DNA of 64,000 nucleotides from JAFLCM01 sp964510955 (GTDB taxonomy: Bacteria; Planctomycetota; Phycisphaerae; Phycisphaerales; UBA1924), in the NCBI GenBank assembly GCA_964510955.1, contig CAZEDW010000002.1:124001-188000 (forward strand). Direction: 5' to 3'. The translations under genes and the position numbers were made by a program. Positions 22,601 through 30,294 of the stretch are shown one piece after another; the stretch's first letter is position 1, and the number at the start of each line of letters is the position of its first letter. The notes under the pieces were generated by a model. The model saw only the letters and a program-made list of their open reading frames with translations. It did not search any database and was not told where the DNA came from.

Positions 22601-23785
22601 TTACACCCCGCAGCCGAACGAGCCGAGCAGGATCGTCAGGTCGGCGGTGTTGACGAAGCCGTCGGCGTTGAGGTCGCCGCTGGTGCCCGTCGGAACCGAT
22701 GCGCCGAAGTGGCCCAGGAGGGCGGTGAGGTCGGCGGTGTTGACGACGCCGTCACCCGTCACGTCGCCGGGGCACGGCGGGGTGAGGATGAAGGCGCGGT
22801 AGAGCCCCGCGTGGCTTCCCCAGCCGGCGATGCGTCCGCCGGGGCTGATGGCGCTGGCGACCTGAAGCTCCCAGCCCGAGGCGGGGTTGATGCGGGTGTT
22901 GAGGTCGGTGAGCACGCCGCCTTCCCAGATGGCGGCGTGGTAGTCGGCGGTGCCGACGATGACGCCGGCGCCGTTGATGGCGTAGGCGGCGCTGTTCTTG
23001 CCCGCGGGGGCGCCGAGGTCGGTGCGGAGGGTGACGGCGCCGGCGCCGTTGATGGTGAAGGCGAAGGCGTGTGCGGGGCCTCCCGCTGGGGTATCGGAGA
23101 CGCCGACGACGGTGCCGGCGGTGTTGATGGCGTAGGCCTGGCTGGTGAGGCCGCCGAGGGTGCCGAGGTCGAGGGCGACGGCGTTCTGCCAAAGGCAGGC
23201 GTGCATGGCGGCGTCGCCGGTGGTGAACGATCCGCCGACGATGCGGCCGAGGTCGTCGATGCCCATGGCGGAGCTTTGGGAGCCGCCGAGGGTGCCGAGG
23301 TCTGTCAGCGTTGAGCCGCTGTAGGAGCAGGCGTGGTCGAAGGCGAGGGCGACGGCGTTGGAGAATGGCATGGCGCCGACGATGACGCCGGAGGCGTTGA
23401 TGGCGCGGGGCGCCCAGGGGCCGAGGTCTTCGGTGAGTCCGGAGGTGACGCGGAAGGCGCGGGGCGTGGTGCGGCTGAGGGTGTATGACGTGCCGACGAT
23501 GACGCCGCTGGGGTTGACGGCGAAGGCGTGGCTCTGGGTGTTGCCGGCGAGCGGGACGCCGAGGTCGATCTGTACGCCGGCGGCCCATGAGAAGCCGCGG
23601 TAGTTGGCGCTGGGGACAAGCATGCAGGCCCCGACGGCGTCGCCGGCGTCGTTGACGCCCGAGGCGTAGACGATCGGGCCGCCGAGCGTGCCGAGGTCGG
23701 TGATGGTGTAGTTGGCTGCGTGGGCGGCGCCGGCGAGAGCGAGCAGGAGTGCGGCGCGGGTCGCGTGGCGGGTGGTGGTGTGCAT
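22601..23785 (-). CDS. Secreted HAF-repeat protein with GC-type dockerin-like tail
   Basis: 394 aa. The signal peptide (RAALLLALAGAAHA) is followed by YTITDLGTLGG and at least six imperfect repeats of the HAF type, for example YASGVNDAGDAVGACM, SSAMGIDDLGRIVGGS and SQAYAINTAGTVVGVS, with TDLGTLGG between them. This is probably a beta-propeller-like extracellular module. The last 60 residues are two dockerin-like loops, GDVTGDGVVNTADLTALLGH and DLNADGFVNTADLTILLGSF, ending CGV. GAGGTTCCC precedes the ATG; the open frame upstream of 23785 is not signal-like. It stands downstream of the seven-haem cytochrome on the same strand but 103 bp apart. Function unknown. Confidence 0.87.
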   Translation of the reverse strand: MHTTTRHATRAALLLALAGAAHAANYTITDLGTLGGPIVYASGVNDAGDAVGACMLVPSANYRGFSWAAGVQIDLGVPLAGNTQSHAFAVNPSGVIVGTSYTLSRTTPRAFRVTSGLTEDLGPWAPRAINASGVIVGAMPFSNAVALAFDHACSYSGSTLTDLGTLGGSQSSAMGIDDLGRIVGGSFTTGDAAMHACLWQNAVALDLGTLGGLTSQAYAINTAGTVVGVSDTPAGGPAHAFAFTINGAGAVTLRTDLGAPAGKNSAAYAINGAGVIVGTADYHAAIWEGGVLTDLNTRINPASGWELQVASAISPGGRIAGWGSHAGLYRAFILTPPCPGDVTGDGVVNTADLTALLGHFGASVPTGTSGDLNADGFVNTADLTILLGSFGCGV

Positions 23786-23888
23786 GGGAACCTCGCGAGG
23801 GCGGGGGTGGGGGTGGGGCGGCGGGGTTGGGAGTTGAGTCCTGAGGTCCTTGGTTGTGAAGTCCTTGGGTCCTGGGGTCTCTGCGGGA

Positions 23889-25163
23889 TCAGTCATTGAC
23901 CTTGTGGAAGAAGTTCTCTGACGGCTGCGCGGTGTGGCAGACGGTGCATGAGCCGGGGACGCTGGCGATGGGGCCGGCGGCGCCCTGGAGCCGGATGGAC
24001 TGGAAGTTGTCGAGGTCGTTGGGGGAGGGGGTCATGGCGTGGGGGCTGCTGTGGCAGGTGATGCACTGCACGCCGCCGTGGCCTACGGACTCTTTGAAGA
24101 GCTTGCCGGGCTGCTCGAAGTCGAAGCCGGGGCGGGAGTGGCAGTCGCCGCAGCGCGGGAGCGTGACCCAGGGGTTGCGGGCGGGGTTGCCGACCTCGGC
24201 CATGCCCTGGTGGCAGGAGTGGCAGTTCATGCCGCGCGAGGCGTGGACGTCGCGGAGGCAGTTGGTGCGGACGCCGGGGTGGCAGGCGTAGCACTCGTTG
24301 GTAAGCCCGGCGGCGGCCATGCGGGGCGCGTGGGCGCCGTGCATGGCGGCGGAGAGGTTGGAGATGCCGGGCTGGCCGGGCGCGCCGAGTGCGTTGTCGG
24401 CGTGGCAGGCGGCGCAGAGCACGGGCTTCTGCGCTTCGAGCGTGGTGCCGTGCAGGCGGTCGTGGGCGCGGAGGATGTCGGTGGCGGTGGAGATGCCGGG
24501 GGTCTTGTGGCAGAGCTGGCAGGCCATCTCCCACGAGACGGGGACGACGGCCTGGGTCTGGGCCTGGATGACGCCGGAGGTGTTCTTGACGGTGACGGTG
24601 GCGAGCGGATAGGGATTGTCGCGGCCGGTGTCGTCGACGGGGATGACGGGGATGCCGACGGCGTGCCAGTCGCCGTTGCCGGTGGTGGTCATATTGCCGG
24701 CCATGCGTGTGCCGGTGACGCCGGTGTCGGGAGGGACGGCGGCGCCGAGGAGCTGCTGGGCGTAGCGCCAGAAGTTGGTCTTGTCGGCGCCGTGGGTGTT
24801 GCTGGGGAGGTTGTATGAAACCGTGACGCCGCTGGTCTGGATGTGCGGCTCGGCCCCGCGCCGCAGCACCTGGGCCCGGAGCGTGTTGAACGGGGGCAGG
24901 ATCATCATCTCGCTGAAGTCCTGCTGCATGCAGTGCATGCCCAGGTCGTTGGCGGCGATAACGACCATGGGGGTGGTGACGGCCTGATCGCTGGGGGCGC
25001 CGCCGGCGTCCGGGGTTGAGCCGGGGCCGGCGGCCAGGGCGGGGGCGTGGGCGGGGGGCTGGGCGAGCGCGATCGCACCGAACACGGCCGCCGCAGCGCC
25101 GGTGGCGGCGAGGGCGAGCATCCGGGCGCGGGGGGTGTGAAGCTGGCGAAGTCGTGCAAGCAT
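23889..25163 (-). CDS. Exported seven-haem c-type cytochrome
   Basis: 424 aa. An N-terminal hydrophobic segment (MLALAATGAAAAVFGAIALA) is followed by a domain with AANDLGMHCMQQDFSEMM and about 180 residues without haem sites. The C-terminal half has seven CxxCH motifs: CQLCH, CAACH, CYACH, CHSCH, CGDCH, CITCH and CTVCH, with scattered His for distal ligands. It should be exported and matured in the periplasm, acting in multi-haem electron transfer; redox partners are not in the window. GAGAGGAG precedes the ATG at 25163. A -24/-12 promoter lies 32 bp upstream, so sigma-54 and an enhancer-binding protein probably control it. Confidence 0.92.
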   Translation of the reverse strand: MLARLRQLHTPRARMLALAATGAAAAVFGAIALAQPPAHAPALAAGPGSTPDAGGAPSDQAVTTPMVVIAANDLGMHCMQQDFSEMMILPPFNTLRAQVLRRGAEPHIQTSGVTVSYNLPSNTHGADKTNFWRYAQQLLGAAVPPDTGVTGTRMAGNMTTTGNGDWHAVGIPVIPVDDTGRDNPYPLATVTVKNTSGVIQAQTQAVVPVSWEMACQLCHKTPGISTATDILRAHDRLHGTTLEAQKPVLCAACHADNALGAPGQPGISNLSAAMHGAHAPRMAAAGLTNECYACHPGVRTNCLRDVHASRGMNCHSCHQGMAEVGNPARNPWVTLPRCGDCHSRPGFDFEQPGKLFKESVGHGGVQCITCHSSPHAMTPSPNDLDNFQSIRLQGAAGPIASVPGSCTVCHTAQPSENFFHKVND

Positions 25164-25194
25164 GGCGGCTCCTCTCAAGGTTGAGGGGCCGGTT

Positions 25195-25212
25195 CTGCAA
25201 GCGATATGCCAA
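25195..25212 (-). promoter_or_regulatory. Sigma-54 (-24/-12) promoter for the seven-haem cytochrome
   Basis: The minus strand reads TTGGCATATCGCTTGCAG, with GG and GC separated by exactly 10 bases, matching TTGGCA-N6-TTGCA. The predicted start, about 25186, leaves a roughly 22-base leader holding GAGAGGAG. No other site of this quality was noticed. Confidence 0.55.
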
Positions 25213-25404
25213 TAAGAAAACATCTACCAGTTGATCCGGATTCGGTGTGCGCCTGCGGGATGATCGGATGGGCGGTGCATGTCAGCCGCGCGGTGCGCGG
25301 GATCGCGCAGCTGGTGGGGCAGGGCGGCGCGGGGAGGCGCGCGGTGCGGATGAGGCGGGGGTATCTGGCGATCCGTGCCGCCAACCAGTTCCGATAGTCG
25401 AGAA

Positions 25405-26154
25405 TCAGTTTTGAGACAACGTGGATTCAAAGAGCCGCTCGGCGTCGAGCGCGAACGTCGGGATCGCGTCGATGCTCGGTGGGTAACAGAGGCGGCTGAC
25501 CTCTTCGTACAGCTCTCGCGGCAGGTCGTGATTGAGATACCGGAAGCCGTAGTCGTGCCGCTCGGGGCAGTAGCGGGCGCGGAGCAGATCGACCAGCGGG
25601 CGGAGGATCAGCGCCTGGTAGAAGTAGGCGGCGTCGGGAGCGAGGCCTCGGCGCGCCAGCTTGGGCGGCAGGTGCTTGAACATTGCGAAGCGGGCGCGGA
25701 GCTCATCGATCTTCTTGGATGCGGCGGCGCGGAGCGCGTCGGTGTCGGAATGGGCGGGGGTAATGTCCCCGTCCTTGTCGAACAGCACGCGCGGCGTGCC
25801 GTGGCGCTCGACCTCGAGCCAGGGGTGCTTCTGTCCCTGCTCGATCATCAGCCAGTCGATCATCAGGTGCTCGGGCGCGAGCTGGAGCTGGTAGAAGCAC
25901 TGGTGGCAGCCGTGCCAGCTGGGCATCGGCATGCGCAGCTTGCAGCGGATGGGGGAGAGCTGCAGCAGCGATTGCTCGACCACGTCCGCGGCGGTCTCTA
26001 TGGCGCCGGGGCGGACGATGAGCATGAGGTCGATGTCTGAGAGTTCGTCGGTGCGCCCGGTGGCGTCGGATCCGCCGAGCCAGGCGCCCCGGATGGCGCC
26101 GTCGAGGGGCAGTTCGCTGGCGAGACGTTCGATAATTTCGTTGCGGGGGAGCAT
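25405..26154 (-). CDS. Nucleotidyltransferase-fold protein
   Basis: 249 aa. The nucleotidyltransferase signature is GGSDATGRTDELSDIDLML (about residues 26-44): Gly-Ser, then Asp-x-Asp for two metals. A third acidic residue may lie near RHGTPRVLFDKDGDI. The rest is helical and resembles aminoglycoside-adenylyltransferase-like or kanamycin-type proteins of unknown substrate. The start is uncertain: the ATG at 26154 is nearest to the conserved core, while an in-frame ATG at 26208 would add 18 residues. It is divergent from the dockerin gene at 26278. Resistance function should not be assumed. Confidence 0.75.
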   Translation of the reverse strand: MLPRNEIIERLASELPLDGAIRGAWLGGSDATGRTDELSDIDLMLIVRPGAIETAADVVEQSLLQLSPIRCKLRMPMPSWHGCHQCFYQLQLAPEHLMIDWLMIEQGQKHPWLEVERHGTPRVLFDKDGDITPAHSDTDALRAAASKKIDELRARFAMFKHLPPKLARRGLAPDAAYFYQALILRPLVDLLRARYCPERHDYGFRYLNHDLPRELYEEVSRLCYPPSIDAIPTFALDAERLFESTLSQN

Positions 26155-26277
26155 CGGACGGGGTGTACCGACGCGCGGGTGTGCGGTGGCGTCGGCGAGG
26201 TGGGGCATGTGGGCGCGAGAGAGGATTTCCTGTTCGTTTTCTGGGGGGCGGGGGTAGACTGGACCCGGAGGTGCTCC

Positions 26278-27138
26278 ATGAAAAAGTTGTTCGCGGGTGG
26301 TCAATGCGCCGCCATCGGGCTGGTGGTCGCCGGGTGTCTGGGCGGCGTGGCGTCGCCCGCGCAGGCGCAGGTGTTCGACCTTGTGGCCGACTGGTCGGAA
26401 ACGGCGAATCCGAACGGGGCGTGGACGTACATGGAGGGCTCGAACCCGCTGCCCCACGTCGACTGGTGGCAGCGCCAGCTGGGCGGCTGGACCAGCGCGC
26501 AGCCGGGGTGGGCGCGGTCGGAGGATGCCAATACGAGGCTTCCTTTCTGGTTCAAGAGCAACGGGACTGAGGTGTTCAATCCCGATTTCGTGGCGGGAGA
26601 CGTGGTGGTTCACTCGACCGATGGCGCGAACGGGGTGGGCGCGGGGATTGCGGCGGTGCAGTGGGTTACCCCAGTGGCCGGGCGGATCACCATCACCGGG
26701 GCGGTGTGGCCCAGCCGCGAGATCGGGCGCTCGAACACATTCCGGCTGTACGCCGGCGGGACGCTGCTGCGCACCGGGAGCGTGGCATCGGGCGACGTGT
26801 ATTCGCGCGCCAACCCGCTGCAGTACGCGGGCGCCTCGGGGGCCGAGTCGCTGAGCGACCGGGTGATCGGGTGCAACGGCGTGGTGCGGCTGGAGGTCGA
26901 GCGCACCAGCGAGTTTGGGGATTTCGTGGGGGTCAAGCTCAACATCGCCTTCACGCCCACTGTCTGCGCGGGGGACTTCAATGCCGACGGCGTGATTTCG
27001 ACCCCCGACCTGACGCAGTTGCTGGTGCAGTTCGGCCAGACCGGCACGCCGTTGTGCGCGGACCTGGACCACAACGGGACGGTGAATACCGCGGACCTGG
27101 TGGTGTTCCTCTCGCGGTTCGGGACGGCGTGCCCGTAG
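26278..27138 (+). CDS. Secreted protein with GC-type dockerin-like tail
   Basis: 286 aa. The N-terminus MKKLFAGGQCAAIGLVVAGC is a signal peptide; VAGC could be a lipobox, but AQA a few residues later is also a good cleavage site. The body starts VFDLVADWSETANPNGAWTY, a jelly-roll-like pattern seen in carbohydrate-binding or sorting proteins of this phylum. The tail has GDFNADGVISTPDLTQLLVQ and DLDHNGTVNTADLVVFLSRF, ending TACP. GGAGGTG ends shortly before the ATG, and TAGACT at 26255-26260 may be its -10. No enzymatic motif was found. Confidence 0.85.
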   Translation: MKKLFAGGQCAAIGLVVAGCLGGVASPAQAQVFDLVADWSETANPNGAWTYMEGSNPLPHVDWWQRQLGGWTSAQPGWARSEDANTRLPFWFKSNGTEVFNPDFVAGDVVVHSTDGANGVGAGIAAVQWVTPVAGRITITGAVWPSREIGRSNTFRLYAGGTLLRTGSVASGDVYSRANPLQYAGASGAESLSDRVIGCNGVVRLEVERTSEFGDFVGVKLNIAFTPTVCAGDFNADGVISTPDLTQLLVQFGQTGTPLCADLDHNGTVNTADLVVFLSRFGTACP

Positions 27139-27178
27139 CCGGCGCGGGCGGCCGGGCGCCGGGGCGGGGCCGTGCGGT

Positions 27179-27184
27179 TAGCAT
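27179..27184 (+). promoter_or_regulatory. -10 element for leaderless DciA-like gene
   Basis: TAGCAT ends exactly six bases before the GTG at 27191. No Shine-Dalgarno is present. Confidence 0.4.
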
Positions 27185-27190
27185 GGCGGC

Positions 27191-27562
27191 GTGGACTCGC
27201 ACGCGTTGCAAGCTCGGGTGGATCGGCTGCGGTCGCTGAGGGTTCGCCCCGGGCCGGACCCGAGCGTTGGGCGTCTGGTGGACGCGGTCGCCGAGGACGT
27301 GCTGAAGGTGTCGCGCCGTCTGGGGAGCGCCGGGGCGGTGTGGGGAGCGGTGTGCCCGGCGGAACTGGCGGGGAGCACGCTGGTTGAGTCGCTCAGCCGC
27401 GGCGTGTTGACGATTCGCGTGGGCGATGCGCCGGCGAAATTCGAGCTGGACCGCTGGCTGCGGACCGGGGGCGAGCGGGCGGTGATCGGCGCCTCGCGTG
27501 CGCCGATCCGCAAGGTGAAGCTGGTGATGGGGCCTCTCGGGGATGCGCCGGGAGGTGGATAA
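27191..27562 (+). CDS. DUF721 / DciA-like protein
   Basis: 123 aa. The pattern VWGAVCPAELAGSTLVESLS then RGVLTIRVGDAPAKFELDRW matches DUF721 (DciA), whose core is a KH-like fold starting with W and a basic C-terminal segment (APIRKVKLVMG). DciA loads or activates the replicative helicase DnaB in bacteria that lack DnaC. The GTG start is supported by the TAGCAT-N6 signal. It is alone, followed by a 455-bp gap before rho. The family is assigned from short motifs, so confidence is moderate. Confidence 0.72.
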   Translation: MDSHALQARVDRLRSLRVRPGPDPSVGRLVDAVAEDVLKVSRRLGSAGAVWGAVCPAELAGSTLVESLSRGVLTIRVGDAPAKFELDRWLRTGGERAVIGASRAPIRKVKLVMGPLGDAPGGG

Positions 27563-27646
27563 CCAACGGGTTGCGCACCGAGATGGATGAACACGGTCCG
27601 GCGGGTCGGGAATAAGGCAGAATCCGGGTGTACCGGCGGTTTCCGC

Positions 27647-27675
27647 TTGACTCGCGGGCGTTCGTACGCTCAAAT
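27647..27675 (+). promoter_or_regulatory. Candidate sigma-70 promoter for rho
   Basis: TTGACT (27647-27652; five of six against TTGACA), a 17-bp spacer and TCAAAT (27670-27675; four of six). It would give a leader of about 335 bases before the rho ATG. Confidence 0.4.
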
Positions 27676-27887
27676 GCAGCAGTCCGAGGCGTGTATCACC
27701 GGGTGTACGCACGACCGGCGGACGTGGAAACTCAATGGTCTTCGGGCCTGATGCGGCTGTGTCTATGTTGGCACGGCGATCGTGAGGTTCGGGGCCGGGC
27801 TCGTGAATCGCGCTGCATGCAGGCAACGCAGTAGTCAAGCGCACTCCATCGCACGTCGAGGCCCCTCAGGCGGCCCCGCGATGCTTG

Positions 27888-27906
27888 TCAGACGCGCCGC
27901 GTCTGA
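27888..27906. promoter_or_regulatory. 19-bp palindrome in the rho leader
   Basis: TCAGACGCGCCGCGTCTGA has 9-bp perfect arms around one central base, 111 bp before the rho ATG. It could be an operator or, in RNA, a stem. No protein can be assigned. Confidence 0.4.
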
Positions 27907-28017
27907 GAAACCTCTGTTCCCGCGACGCCCGCGAGCCGGGCGGGCGGTGACTCCCCCTACGCCGAGCGCGGCCGACACGGGTCCTGGTCGAGCGAGCGGC
28001 GGTGTGCACGGCGTTCA

Positions 28018-29157
28018 ATGACCATGCTGACCGGAATTCTTGAGTGGCCCCAGCGCGCCGAGGGGCGCGTGCGCCAACTGGACGGCGACCGGCTCGTCTC
28101 CGACGCCCGCGACCCCATCGTCCCGGTGGTGCTGGGGCAGTCGTACCCCCTGCGTCACGGCATGGAGGTGACGGTCGAGGTGGTGGACAAGCGTCCCAAT
28201 CGTCGGCGGCGTGGCGGGGGGCGGGGAGAGGCGCGACCGGTGGTCGAGCGGATCGTGGCGATCGAGGGGTTACCGCCGGATGAGTTCGCCAAGCGGCGTC
28301 CGTTTGAGGAGCTGGCGTCGGTCGACCCTGCGCCGCGGCTGCACCTGGAGTATCCGGGGTGCCCGGCGTCGTGCCGGCTGATCGACCTGTTCTGCCCGAT
28401 CGGTCGGGGTCAGCGCGGGCTGATCGTGTCGCCGCCCAAGGGCGGCAAGACGGTGCTGCTGAAGGACATCGCCGGGGCGCTGGCCAAGAACCACCCGTAC
28501 CTGACGGTGTACGCGCTTTTGATCGACGAGCGCCCGGAGGAAGTGACGGATTTCAGGCGGAGCGTGCCGGCCAGGGTGTTCGCCAGCAGCAACGACCACG
28601 ACGTCGAGCGCCACGTGGCGCTGGCGGAGATGGTGATCGAGCGGTGCCGGCGCATGGCCGAGGCGGGCAAGCATGTGGTGGTGCTGCTGGACTCGCTGAC
28701 GCGCCTGGGCCGGGCGTTCAACAACTCCAAGAAGCACGCCAACAGCGGGCGCACCCTGACGGGCGGCATCGACAGCCGGGCCCTGAGCGTGCCCAAGCAC
28801 CTGTTCGGCTCGGCCCGCAACACCGAGGACGCCGGCAGCCTGACAGTGATCGCGACGTGCCTGGTGGACACCGGGAGCCAGGGCGACCAGGTGATCTTCG
28901 AGGAGTTCAAAGGCACAGGCAACATGGAGCTGATCCTGGACCGCAAGATCAGCGAGCGGCGCCTGTTTCCCGCCATCAACCTCGCCGCCAGCGGGACGCG
29001 GAAGGAACACCTGCTCATGGGCGAGGCGGAGCTGAAGACGGTGACGGCGTTGCGGAGGCGGCTCATGAACATGCCGCCGCCGCAGCAGGTGGAGCAGCTT
29101 CTGGCGGCGCTGCAGCGATTCCGGACCAATGACGAGCTGGTGGGGAGCGCGGGTTGA
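28018..29157 (+). CDS. rho: Transcription termination factor Rho, compact form
   Basis: 379 aa, shorter than the usual 410-430 aa. The helical N-terminal Rho domain is absent and the protein starts almost directly in the OB-fold RNA-binding region (GILEWPQRAEGRVRQLDGDR), with an Arg-rich insert NRRRRGGGRGEARP. The hexamer ATPase is complete: Walker A SPPKGGKTVLLKDIAG (about 138-153), Walker B HVVVLLDSLTRLGRAFN, Q-loop-like region GGIDSRALSVPKHLFGSARN and the secondary RNA-binding R-loop near FKGTGNMELILDRKISERR. It terminates transcripts as an RNA-dependent helicase. ATG 28018 is the first possible start: the frame is open to 27907 without one. No Shine-Dalgarno is visible. Confidence 0.93.
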   Translation: MTMLTGILEWPQRAEGRVRQLDGDRLVSDARDPIVPVVLGQSYPLRHGMEVTVEVVDKRPNRRRRGGGRGEARPVVERIVAIEGLPPDEFAKRRPFEELASVDPAPRLHLEYPGCPASCRLIDLFCPIGRGQRGLIVSPPKGGKTVLLKDIAGALAKNHPYLTVYALLIDERPEEVTDFRRSVPARVFASSNDHDVERHVALAEMVIERCRRMAEAGKHVVVLLDSLTRLGRAFNNSKKHANSGRTLTGGIDSRALSVPKHLFGSARNTEDAGSLTVIATCLVDTGSQGDQVIFEEFKGTGNMELILDRKISERRLFPAINLAASGTRKEHLLMGEAELKTVTALRRRLMNMPPPQQVEQLLAALQRFRTNDELVGSAG

Positions 29158-29250
29158 AGCGCCGCGGCGCGACCCGCTGGACCGCGGGCGGGCGCCGGTG
29201 CGTGCCATGACCCTTGATTTCCCGACTTGCACAACCGGCCCCCGGGCGGT

Positions 29251-29256
29251 CATGCT
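29251..29256 (+). promoter_or_regulatory. Weak -10-like element, possible leaderless metallophosphoesterase
   Basis: CATGCT ends exactly six bases before the ATG at 29263. It keeps the A at position 2 and the T at position 6 but lacks the first T, so it is weaker than the other cases. Confidence 0.25.
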
Positions 29257-29262
29257 GTGACC

Positions 29263-30294
29263 ATGGCTACGCCCCATGCCCCCACGTCAGAGCTCGCCAC
29301 GGCAAACGCTCTTTCCCGCCGGAGCCTTCTGAAGCTCGGCGCGCTCGCCACCGGGGCGGTGCTGCTGCCCTCGTGCGCCTCGTCGGCGCGGGCGGGACGC
29401 CCGGCGGCGGCGTTGACGGGCAAGCGCATCGCCCGCTTCGCACACCTGACGGACTTCCACGTGCAGCCCGAGCGGCACGCCGGGCAGGGCATGGCCGCGT
29501 GCCTGCGCCACGCTCAGTCGCTGGGCGATCGGCCCGAGTTCATCGTGACGGGTGGCGACCTCGTGATGGACGCGTATGACCAGGCGATTGGACGCACCAA
29601 GGAAGTGTTCGATCTTTTCGCGGGGACTATCCGGTCGGATTGTTCGCTCCCGGTGCACCACACCCTTGGCAACCACGACATCTGGGGGTGGAACCGCGCG
29701 AAGAGCGGGCTCACGGGGAACGAGGCGCTGTTCGGCAAGGCGTACGCCGTGGACCGGCTGGGGATGGCGGATCGGTACCACAGCTTCGACGTGGGCTCGG
29801 GCCCGGGCTCGTGGAGGATCATCGTGCTCGACAGCGTTCGTCCGCTGCCGGAGGAGAAGAAGTTCGGGTACGAGGCGTTTCTGGATGAGCCGCAGATGGA
29901 CTGGCTGAAGCGCACGCTCGCGGGAACCTCGAAGGACCAATGGGTGTGCATCGTGTCGCACGTGCCGATTGTTTCCGCGGCGGCGCTGTTCCCGAGTGAT
30001 CCCAAGGCGCCGGTGCGGTTTTCCACCAGTCTGATGCACGCCGACGCGGCGGCGCTGGACGCGCTGTTCCTGCGGCACCCCAATGTCAGGCTGGCGATCA
30101 GCGGTCACATCCACGAGCTCGACCGCGTTGAGTGGCACGGGGTGACGTACATCTGCGCGGGGGCGGTGTGCGGGGCGTGGTGGAAGGGACGGAACAAGGA
30201 GTGCGACGAGGGGTACAGCGTGGTGGACCTGAACGATGACGGGTCGTTCGGGTGGGAGTACGTCAAGTACGGCTGGAAGGCCGACCCGGCGTAA
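29263..30294 (+). CDS. Tat-exported metallophosphoesterase lipoprotein
   Basis: 343 aa. The N-terminus has a twin-arginine signal, SRRSLLKLGALATGAVLLPS, ending in a lipobox-like LPSC, so it is probably exported folded and lipid-anchored. The calcineurin-like metal site is complete: DFHV (about 66), GGDLVMDA (about 102), GNHDIWGW (about 141), SHVPI (about 233) and GHIHE (about 282). Such enzymes cleave phosphomono- or diesters with two metals. It may belong to the group related to CpdA/UshA-like phosphatases; the substrate is unknown. Its 3' end overlaps the convergent TrmH-type gene by 32 bp. The ATG at 29263 is preferred over a GTG at 29257. Confidence 0.88.
   Translation: MATPHAPTSELATANALSRRSLLKLGALATGAVLLPSCASSARAGRPAAALTGKRIARFAHLTDFHVQPERHAGQGMAACLRHAQSLGDRPEFIVTGGDLVMDAYDQAIGRTKEVFDLFAGTIRSDCSLPVHHTLGNHDIWGWNRAKSGLTGNEALFGKAYAVDRLGMADRYHSFDVGSGPGSWRIIVLDSVRPLPEEKKFGYEAFLDEPQMDWLKRTLAGTSKDQWVCIVSHVPIVSAAALFPSDPKAPVRFSTSLMHADAAALDALFLRHPNVRLAISGHIHELDRVEWHGVTYICAGAVCGAWWKGRNKECDEGYSVVDLNDDGSFGWEYVKYGWKADPA

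Larger units (their letters stand above)
27563..28017 (+). other. Long region before rho, probable leader
   Basis: 455 bp without a convincing gene. It holds a candidate sigma-70 promoter at 27647-27675, a 19-bp palindrome at 27888-27906 and C-rich stretches near 27949-27960. The frame of rho is open back to 27907 but has no start codon before 28018. Short open frames here look unlike protein. Confidence 0.5.

Noticed and set aside
25206..25397. A 63-codon plus-strand open frame between the cytochrome and the nucleotidyltransferase
   Set aside because: No ribosome-binding site, no recognisable domain, and it overlaps the sigma-54 promoter of the opposite strand.
25405..26154. Aminoglycoside resistance nucleotidyltransferase
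   Set aside because: Only the general GS..DxD fold signature is visible; there is no resistance-gene context or mobile element.
27768..27784. TTGGCACGGCGATCGTG, a sigma-54-like match before rho
   Set aside because: The -24 half is good but the -12 half is GATCGT in place of TTGC, so the essential GC is missing.
27782..28021. A 79-codon frame just before rho
   Set aside because: Low-complexity Arg/Pro/Ala sequence and no start signal; it fits an untranslated leader better.
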